The position numbers were made by a program, and so were the translations under genes. From Gemmatimonadota bacterium (GTDB lineage: Bacteria; Latescibacterota; UBA2968; UBA8231), in NCBI GenBank assembly GCA_018673255.1, contig JABHDC010000263.1, positions 1 to 18,675 on the forward strand: a stretch of DNA of 18,675 bases, written 5' to 3'. Under the pieces are notes generated by a model, which worked only from the letters and a program-made list of their open reading frames with translations, was not told the origin of the DNA and made no database searches. Positions 13,652 to 18,675 of the stretch are shown here, piece by piece; within the stretch, counting starts at the first letter, position 1, and each line of letters opens with the position of its first letter.

Positions 13652-14661
13652 GCAGCGGCCCCACGGTGGTGCCCAATCCGTGGATCCAGCAGGGGATACA
13701 GCAGGTCCATCAACAGAGTGATACTGCCAATAGCCAGGATTGTGAGAAAGACGATCCCATTGATGACGGTGTAGTCAGAGGCCTGGATAGCCTGAAACAG
13801 CAGATTGCCAACCCCCGGGTAGGCGAAGACAACCTCCACCAGGACCTGACCGGTAACGATGTAACCGAGGGACAGGCCCAGCGCCGTGAACTGCGGCAGG
13901 AAAGCATTGCGCAACGCATAACGCAGAAAGATCGTCGGCCCTTTCAAGCCATTGGCCTCAGCGAGGGTGACATAATCTTCCCCCACAGTACTGACCATCA
14001 TCCCCCGCATGCCGACACCCCACAGGCCGATGGTGGACAGCACGATCGCCATCGCCGGCAGGATAGAGTGGTGGAGGACATCGAGAAGGAAGGTGAAACT
14101 CGGACGCACCATCGTGCCGGGTGAATATCCGCCAGACAGGGGAAACCACCCCAACTCCAGGGCCAGCACCCACAGCAGGATCAACCCCAGCAGATAGAAA
14201 GGGATCGCCGAGAGGGTTACCATGGGCAGAGCCAGGCTTTGCACCCACCGAGGCGACCGGGGCCAGGCGGTCAGGGCGCCAAGCAGCGTGCCGAGAGCAA
14301 ATCCGATCAGCGTCGTCACCGACAGCAACCCGATCGTCCACGGCAGCGCATTGCCGATCATCTGCGTCACGCGGGTCGGGTAGTTCGCCAGCGAATAGCC
14401 GAAATCGAGACGGGCCGTATCGGAGAGGAAGTTGAGATACTGGTCCCGAAGGGGCTGGTCGAGGCCGAACTTGGCCTGATAGGCGGCGACCATCGCTTCG
14501 ATGCCCTCCTGCCGCAGGCCCCCTGAGGCCATGAGCTGACCGAGTTTCTCGCGGATCGGATCACGCCCCGTGCCCAGGCGGGGCACGAAGAAATTGACAC
14601 TCGCAGCGGCCCACACAACGACGAGGAACAGGGCGATCCGTCGCAGGATATGGGCTCTCAT
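13648..14661 (-). CDS. ABC importer permease, OppB/DppB type
   Basis: A 337-residue inner-membrane permease and the first gene of the importer operon. MRAHILRRIALFLVVVWAAA gives the first membrane segment. The periplasmic domain reads DPIREKLGQL, FGLDQPLRDQYLNFLSD and LDFGYSLANYPT, the usual OppB pattern. Five more membrane segments follow. The EAA loop reads EDYVTLAEANGLKGPTIFLR followed by YALRNAFLPQ. The ATG at 14661 has a GGGGAA-type ribosome-binding site 6 nt upstream. The gene lies 62 nt after the oxygenase gene on the same strand, so the importer may be transcribed with it. Confidence 0.93.
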   Translation of the reverse strand: MRAHILRRIALFLVVVWAAASVNFFVPRLGTGRDPIREKLGQLMASGGLRQEGIEAMVAAYQAKFGLDQPLRDQYLNFLSDTARLDFGYSLANYPTRVTQMIGNALPWTIGLLSVTTLIGFALGTLLGALTAWPRSPRWVQSLALPMVTLSAIPFYLLGLILLWVLALELGWFPLSGGYSPGTMVRPSFTFLLDVLHHSILPAMAIVLSTIGLWGVGMRGMMVSTVGEDYVTLAEANGLKGPTIFLRYALRNAFLPQFTALGLSLGYIVTGQVLVEVVFAYPGVGNLLFQAIQASDYTVINGIVFLTILAIGSITLLMDLLYPLLDPRIGHHRGAAA

Positions 14662-14723
14662 GCTGATTCCCCGGTAAGACCGACTGCTGTCCTGTTAAGG
14701 GACACTCGACCCACCAGCATGTG

Positions 14724-15692
14724 TCATGATGCCGCGATCGGTTCCCAACCACGCTTGGGCCCGGGCGGACGACCATCGCCTTCAAAGCGCTGTCGCAACT
14801 TATTGAATTCTTCCCAGGCACCCACGACACGTTCGGGATGGGTCGGGCTCTGCACGACGAAGTCCGCTTCGGGCGGATAACAGGCGATCTCGTGCGTCGG
14901 CCGCTCAGCATCGTAGTCGCCGGGCAGTTCGCCCACATTGTTCGGCACCGTTGAGGCCTGATAGCGCACATCGGTGGCCCAGCGAACGATATCCTTCGTG
15001 TGATACGTCGAACGGTGCGGTGTGAGATTCGTCATGAACAACACACCGCCGGCTGGTACAGGTACCGTGAGTGGATGCAGACGATTGGGCAGATCATCGT
15101 CGACGATCTCCAGAAATCCGCCCTGGCCGCCCGTGAAGTGCGGGACCACACCCGACCGGTGCCCCTGCGACAGGACCTGCAGACAGCCATTGTCGGCATC
15201 TGTATCCACCAGCGGGATCCAGCAGGTGACGATGAGATCCCCATCACAGTGGGGACTGAAGTATCCCGAGTCCTGATGCCAGGGCACGGCACCCCGTTCG
15301 TAATTGGGCATCTTGGGCCGGATACGGTAGACCGAGGAGCCGATGATCTCTTCGCCCACGAGAGACTGAACATGGGCGAGTATCGACGGATGCGTGATGA
15401 AACGGAAGAATGCCGGACCGCTGTGTCCCCCGCCGCCCTTGCCGACGATGGGTCGCATGATCTCGTCACAGTGTTCGTGGATCCGCGTCAGCCGTGTCTC
15501 GAAGGGCTCATCGGCAAAGGTGTGCTCCAACTTGCCTTCGGCCACCAGTTGACGAGCACCGGCATCGATCACATCGGTGATCTCGTCACGGACCGGCTGG
15601 ATGTCGGCGTCCTCGAAGACATCGGGCACCATGACCCAGCCCTCTTCCGTGAACTGCTGCACCTGCTCGGCGCTCATGCCAGGTTCGCGCAT
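14724..15692 (-). CDS. Phytanoyl-CoA dioxygenase (PhyH) family Fe(II)/2-oxoglutarate oxygenase
   Basis: A 322-residue cytoplasmic protein. The start at 15692 has AGGA six nt upstream; the internal Met6 lacks a comparable site. The N-terminal region SAEQVQQFTEEGWVMVPDVF is typical of bacterial PhyH proteins. The metal-binding facial triad is readable: WHQDSGYF gives His139 and Asp141, and TPHRSTYHT gives the distal His226. Arg237 or Arg243 could bind 2-oxoglutarate. CWIPLVDTDADNGCLQVLSQGHRSG is the conserved strand-loop before it. The family oxidises a C-H bond while decarboxylating 2-oxoglutarate; the substrate here is unknown. The importer operon follows 62 nt downstream on the same strand, so the imported compound or a derivative may be the substrate (inference). 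Confidence 0.9.
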   Translation of the reverse strand: MREPGMSAEQVQQFTEEGWVMVPDVFEDADIQPVRDEITDVIDAGARQLVAEGKLEHTFADEPFETRLTRIHEHCDEIMRPIVGKGGGGHSGPAFFRFITHPSILAHVQSLVGEEIIGSSVYRIRPKMPNYERGAVPWHQDSGYFSPHCDGDLIVTCWIPLVDTDADNGCLQVLSQGHRSGVVPHFTGGQGGFLEIVDDDLPNRLHPLTVPVPAGGVLFMTNLTPHRSTYHTKDIVRWATDVRYQASTVPNNVGELPGDYDAERPTHEIACYPPEADFVVQSPTHPERVVGAWEEFNKLRQRFEGDGRPPGPKRGWEPIAAS

Positions 15693-15730
15693 CGGACATC
15701 CTGATGGTGGGTGTTCGACCTGATTCAGAC

Positions 15731-15764
15731 CCAGGTCTAGAGTGGGCGGACCAGACTCGAGTGG
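15731..15764. promoter_or_regulatory. Tandem near-identical elements upstream of the oxygenase gene
   Basis: CCAGGTCTAGAGTGG (15731-15745) and CCAGACTCGAGTGG (15751-15764) start 20 bp apart, about two helical turns. Each has a palindromic core (TCTAGA and ACTCGAGT). The first overlaps another dyad, AGACC-CA-GGTCT (15727-15738). They sit 39-72 bp upstream of the oxygenase start at 15692, where an operator or activator site would lie. The rest of the 139-bp gap shows no clear -10/-35 pair. Confidence 0.35.
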
Positions 15765-15831
15765 AATGGTCGCCGGTGGTCAGAGGGGCAGAGGATAGCC
15801 CGGCAGAGGGTGAGCGTCAAAACGACGCGGC

Positions 15832-16104
15832 TCAGACCTGGGTGAAGCGCTTGGCTGCCCGGGCCCTGCCTTTGGCCGCCTCGGTCTCACGATCACGCTG
15901 GGGCGCAGTGGTCTGGAGGGTCTCGAAGAGCCGCGCCGTGGCAGCAGTCACTGCATCGATGGCGCGCTCAAAGGCTTCCTCGTTTGCCTGCGACGGCTGC
16001 CGGAAGCCTGAGACTTTGCGCACATACTGCAGGGCTGCAGCCCGGATCTCATCCGCCGTGGCCGGCGGCTCGAAATTGTAGAGCATTCGGATATTGCGGC
16101 ACAT
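15832..16104 (-). CDS. DUF2277 family small protein
   Basis: A 90-residue protein that matches DUF2277 over its whole length. The opening MCRNIRMLYNFEPPATADEI is the family's hallmark, followed by RAAALQYVRKVSGFRQPS and ANEEAFERAIDAV. The ATG at 16104 is chosen over 16110 because the family begins at MCRN and AGGG lies 9 nt upstream of it. The protein is helical and acidic in the middle, with a basic tail (KGRARAAKRF). No function is established for the family. It lies between two PhyH-family genes on the same strand, 33 nt from the upstream one, so it may be part of the same unit. Confidence 0.9.
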   Translation of the reverse strand: MCRNIRMLYNFEPPATADEIRAAALQYVRKVSGFRQPSQANEEAFERAIDAVTAATARLFETLQTTAPQRDRETEAAKGRARAAKRFTQV

Positions 16105-16137
16105 GATCATTGCCCTGTGAAGGAATCAGCGTCAGGC

Positions 16138-16947
16138 TCAAGCGAATTCGGAGGAAAGTTGAAACATGCCCGTCGGGCAATCATCACCGGTCGGCACAGA
16201 CCCGATGGGATTGAGGCCGGCATCGGCTCCCCGCACGGGATAGGCCTCGAAATGCGGCCACACTGCCAGATCGCATCGGACCGGGCTGGGAGAGAAACGC
16301 ATGGTCAGTCCCACACGACGACGCCCGGATGTGCTGGGGCCAGAGCCGTGAATCAGACGGTCATCGTGCAATGACATCTGCCCCGCCGCCAGATCGATGG
16401 TGACGATGTCATCGGGATCGAATTGTGCCACATCGATCCCCTGGTTCAGCACGTAATCGTCCCCAGCCACCGCCTCGTGCTCGACCATGCCGATCTGGTG
16501 GCTGCCAGCCACAACACGCATGGCGCCATTGCCGTCATCCGTGTCATACAGGGCCAACCAGACCGTCACCGTGTCATGCGGCGTGAGAGGCCAGTACTGG
16601 GCATCCTGATGCCAGGGCACCTCGCTGGTACCACCGGGCAATTTGCAGAAGAAGTGACATCCCCACAGGAAGAAGTCGGGACCGAGCAGATCCTCGACGT
16701 AATCCAGGATGGATGGCACGCAACACAGGTCGTAGACCCAGCGATTCGCTTTGTGCCAGCAATTGACGCGATTGATGTCGATCCCCTCGGGCAACTTACC
16801 CAGCAGCTCGTCGAATCGCTGTTGCAGGTGGTCGACCGCATCGCCCTCAAACAAGGGCAGGGGTTTGATGAAACCCCGATCAGTGAAACCGGTGCGCTCG
16901 TCGGGAGTCAGTCGGCGGGTATTGGAGCAGGTGGCTGGCGCTGGCAA
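16138..16947 (-). CDS. Phytanoyl-CoA dioxygenase (PhyH) family oxygenase, second and distinct type
   Basis: A 269-residue protein. It starts at a TTG (16947), 13 nt after the stop of the PAS-like protein gene. GGAGG lies four nt upstream of the TTG, and no ATG is available nearby. The facial triad is WHQDAQYWP (His113, Asp115) and DRLIHGSGPSTSGRRR (His200), with Arg210 or Arg211 as the probable 2-oxoglutarate ligand. TVWLALYDTDDGNGAMRVVAGSH (127-149) is the conserved middle. It shares only the core with the other oxygenase in this window and is shorter by about 50 residues, so this is not a recent duplication. Its C-terminal segment (WPHFEAYPVRGAD) resembles PhyH proteins encoded near natural-product or osmolyte genes. 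The substrate is unknown. Confidence 0.88.
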   Translation of the reverse strand: MPAPATCSNTRRLTPDERTGFTDRGFIKPLPLFEGDAVDHLQQRFDELLGKLPEGIDINRVNCWHKANRWVYDLCCVPSILDYVEDLLGPDFFLWGCHFFCKLPGGTSEVPWHQDAQYWPLTPHDTVTVWLALYDTDDGNGAMRVVAGSHQIGMVEHEAVAGDDYVLNQGIDVAQFDPDDIVTIDLAAGQMSLHDDRLIHGSGPSTSGRRRVGLTMRFSPSPVRCDLAVWPHFEAYPVRGADAGLNPIGSVPTGDDCPTGMFQLSSEFA

Positions 16948-16960
16948 GTGGCCTCCGCTG

Positions 16961-17533
16961 TCAGGCCGTGACGGCCCCGGGTTGACGGGTCATGTAGACA
17001 TTGATGTCGCCATTGGGCGCAGGCGAAGTGACAACAGAATAGACATTCTGCGTGGGCGCAAAACAAATGGTGAAGGGTTCATCGTGGGCACTGTCATCGG
17101 CGATCACTCGTGACCACGTATCCTCACCCAGCACGTCCTGCGCCCGCTCGACCCCGTATTGCCCAAAGAAAATCGCCGTCTGGGAGCCACAATCACAGAT
17201 ACTGCCGTCGAGGGCCGCACGAAAGACGGGATCCGGTTTGTGATCGGGAAACCAGGAGCGCTGCTCCAGCGGACGCGTCTGAAATCGTGTCGCCACCGAT
17301 GAATACACGCCGACACCCAGCGGCAGTCCGTAGGCGAGGGCGATGGAACTGAGCGTCAGCACCGGCGCCAGACAGAATTCCTTGAAGAAACACTCCAGGG
17401 GTGCTTCCTCACCACGCAGGGCCGGAACCAGAAAATGGCCATACACATTGATGAAGGTGCCCACGATCAGAGCGACGATATACGTGTTTCGACTGCCTAG
17501 TTTTTCCTGTACATACCGGCGCAGATCCTGCAT
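16961..17533 (-). CDS. Two-TM membrane protein with C-terminal PAS-like domain
   Basis: A 190-residue protein with an ATG at 17533 and GAGGA eight nt upstream. Two hydrophobic segments (about 17-36 and 57-79) are joined by a short loop containing Cys48 and Cys54. A soluble region at about 102-183 looks like a PAS domain: VFRAALDGSICDCG, then IFFGQYGVERAQDVLGEDTW, and a last strand pair NVYSVVTSPAPNGDINVYM. The protein stops where PAS-containing kinases usually continue into DIT-x-x and a kinase core, so it is a sensor without an output domain. It lies 128 nt downstream of a histidine kinase gene on the same strand and may feed it a signal (inference). I do not recognise a named family for the whole protein. 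Another possibility is a truncated relic of a larger kinase, but start, ribosome-binding site and length look intact. Confidence 0.7.
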   Translation of the reverse strand: MQDLRRYVQEKLGSRNTYIVALIVGTFINVYGHFLVPALRGEEAPLECFFKEFCLAPVLTLSSIALAYGLPLGVGVYSSVATRFQTRPLEQRSWFPDHKPDPVFRAALDGSICDCGSQTAIFFGQYGVERAQDVLGEDTWSRVIADDSAHDEPFTICFAPTQNVYSVVTSPAPNGDINVYMTRQPGAVTA

Positions 17534-17607
17534 GTGGGCGTCCTCGAATCCTTGGGCATTGGGGCTCTTGTGTCCTGGATCTATTGGATGCGACCCGGAC
17601 GGATCCC

Positions 17608-17631
17608 GATTCCAGATGAGGACTGGGAATC
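17608..17631. terminator. Weak hairpin downstream of the histidine kinase gene
   Basis: GATTCC (17608-17613) pairs with GGAATC (17626-17631) around a 12-nt loop. It lies in the 128-bp gap between the kinase stop (17662) and the PAS-like protein start (17533). There is no U-tract, so it may be only an mRNA structure. I see no other clear signal in the gap. Confidence 0.2.
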
Positions 17632-17661
17632 ACTTCGGTCTACGGACTGCCACTGCTCAGT

Positions 17662-18675
17662 CTATGTGACCGGCAACTCCAGGTGGACGGTCGTCCCCTG
17701 GCCCGGTTGGCTCTCGAGCCGGATCTCACCTCGATGGCGCTGCATGATGTTGTATGCCGTGGGCAGACCCGCCGTCAGACGCACCCGGGTCCCTCCCGCG
17801 GAGAAGCCGAAGTCAAAGAGCCGGGCCAGGCGTTCGGGCTCAATGCCGCGACCATCATCTGCGATCTGGATCTGGATGCGGTCGTGGAGGTGTGTCGTGA
17901 CCACCTCGATGACACCCTCTTCCTCAATCGCATCAGCCGCATTCTTTAGCAGAATCCGAAACACCTGATTCAGCTGTGACGGATTACACTCGACCTGTGG
18001 CAGGTCTCCGTACCGCCTGTCGATCCGGATGCGGCCCACGAAGTCCGCATTCATCAGGGTCAGCGTGCTCTCGAGGCCTTCGTGCACATCGACACACTGA
18101 TGCTCCGCTTCATCGAGGCGGGCGAAATTCTTCAAACTGGCGATGATCGACAGGATCCGCCCGGTGGCCACGTCGGCATTGGCGAGATTGTCGCGCATGA
18201 TCACCAGAGCCTGCCCGCATTCGCGCCGCCGGCTTTCGTCCCACCCGTCGGCCTCATCCAGGCAGGCTTCCAGTTTCGTGGCGCAGCGCCTCACCACATC
18301 GACAGCGCTCTGGGCGGCACCGAGGGGCGAATTGAGTTCGTGTGTCACACCGGCAACCAGATCACCGAGGGAGGCCATCTTCTCGCGCAGCAGGAGCTGC
18401 TGCTGCGCCTCTTCCAGCTCAAGCATAGCTGCGGCGAGTTCTTCGTTCTGTTCGCGCAGTTTCTGTGCCTGCAATTCGCGTTCGGAACGTGCTTCTCGCA
18501 GGGCATCCGTCATCTGATTGAAGGATCGCGCCAGACGGCCAATCTCGTCGTCACCACGAACGATCAGCTGCACACTCAGATCACCCCGGGCGACCTCACC
18601 GGAGGCTCGTTCCAGTTCGGTCACCGGGCCGGTGATCTTGTGGACGAGGGCGCCACCTATGAACACGGCCACACC
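17662..18675 (-). CDS. Sensor histidine kinase, 3' part (cut by window edge)
   Basis: The last 337 or so codons of a kinase whose start lies beyond the right edge. Numbering here is from the GTG at 18672, which is internal. A membrane-segment end (VAVFIGGALVHKI) is followed by a HAMP domain (GPVTELERASGEVARGDL to about 62). A Glu/Gln-rich coiled coil (about 62-98) leads to the H-box GVTHELNSPLG with phospho-acceptor His111. The ATPase domain has the N-box QVFRILLKNAADAI (Asn244), G1 DDGRGI (272-277) and F-box FDFGF. The G2 box reads AGLPTAYNI instead of the usual GLGLxI, a known kind of variation. No receiver domain and no response-regulator gene are visible in the window. It phosphorylates an unknown partner. 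The PAS-like membrane protein encoded downstream could be an accessory sensor (inference). Confidence 0.93.
   Translation of the reverse strand, partial: GVAVFIGGALVHKITGPVTELERASGEVARGDLSVQLIVRGDDEIGRLARSFNQMTDALREARSERELQAQKLREQNEELAAAMLELEEAQQQLLLREKMASLGDLVAGVTHELNSPLGAAQSAVDVVRRCATKLEACLDEADGWDESRRRECGQALVIMRDNLANADVATGRILSIIASLKNFARLDEAEHQCVDVHEGLESTLTLMNADFVGRIRIDRRYGDLPQVECNPSQLNQVFRILLKNAADAIEEEGVIEVVTTHLHDRIQIQIADDGRGIEPERLARLFDFGFSAGGTRVRLTAGLPTAYNIMQRHRGEIRLESQPGQGTTVHLELPVT

Noticed and set aside
13489..14124. 211-residue plus-strand frame within the permease genes
   Set aside because: It is antisense to two well-defined permeases, and its polar, His/Asp-rich composition is typical of a GC-rich shadow frame.
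14688..14704. TGTCC/GGACA hairpin between the oxygenase and importer genes
   Set aside because: Five base pairs with a 7-nt loop is easily found by chance. The importer probably needs readthrough here, so I do not call a terminator.
17534..17968. 144-residue plus-strand frame starting with a GTG in the kinase/PAS gap
   Set aside because: Most of it is antisense to the histidine kinase's ATPase domain. No ribosome-binding site or family resemblance is seen.
1..18675. CRISPR arrays, insertion sequences, tRNA or rRNA genes
   Set aside because: I saw no regularly spaced repeats, transposase-like protein, terminal repeats or RNA-gene patterns on either strand.

Overview
The window is dense, GC-rich bacterial DNA. 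It holds 16 protein-coding genes, 15 complete and one cut by the right edge. I see no tRNA, rRNA, CRISPR array or insertion sequence. Lipoprotein signal peptides and a probable outer-membrane beta-barrel point to a Gram-negative envelope. Two phytanoyl-CoA-dioxygenase-like genes, a DUF2277 gene, a GH28-like protein and a 7TM-AraC regulator would fit an uncultivated environmental lineage such as Latescibacterota or Poribacteria. That placement is a low-confidence guess from gene content, not from a marker gene. Most genes end in ordinary TGA stops, so TGA is not globally reassigned here.

Left part, + strand (133-3287): an exported alpha/beta-hydrolase-fold protein that has apparently lost its whole catalytic triad, a membrane-embedded AraC-family regulator, and an exported tandem retropepsin-like protein. 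They are closely spaced and may form one sensing or envelope cassette. A convergent S51 peptidase (3363-4046, -) is separated from them by a hairpin. It is divergent from a GH28-like right-handed beta-helix protein (4157-5320, +), which has a perfect inverted repeat just before its ribosome-binding site. A convergent SGNH-hydrolase-like lipoprotein follows (5359-6144, -).

Centre, + strand (6317-9011): this is the most interesting locus. A DUF3179 lipoprotein gene is interrupted by a single in-frame TGA at 6725-6727, exactly where the family's conserved Cys-Pro-Leu motif has its first Cys. The same frame carries the rest of the domain to 6997. A two-tier hairpin directly follows the TGA, and its upper stem-loop lies 15-31 nt downstream, as in the classic bacterial SECIS. 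The natural reading is a selenocysteine-containing DUF3179 protein. Its true stop overlaps (ATGA) the start of a beta-barrel gene, so ribosomes are expected to read through. A UDP-glucuronate-4-epimerase-like gene follows.

Right part, - strand (18675 down to 9015): a long co-directional run. In transcription order it is a sensor histidine kinase (partial), a two-TM protein with a PAS-like domain, a phytanoyl-CoA-dioxygenase-like oxygenase, a DUF2277 protein, a second such oxygenase, and a five-gene Opp/Dpp-type ABC importer (permease, permease, ATPase, ATPase, binding lipoprotein). Importer junctions overlap by 4 or 8 nt, so it is a tightly coupled operon. The gap before the second oxygenase holds two near-identical 14-15 bp elements spaced 20 bp apart, a possible operator.
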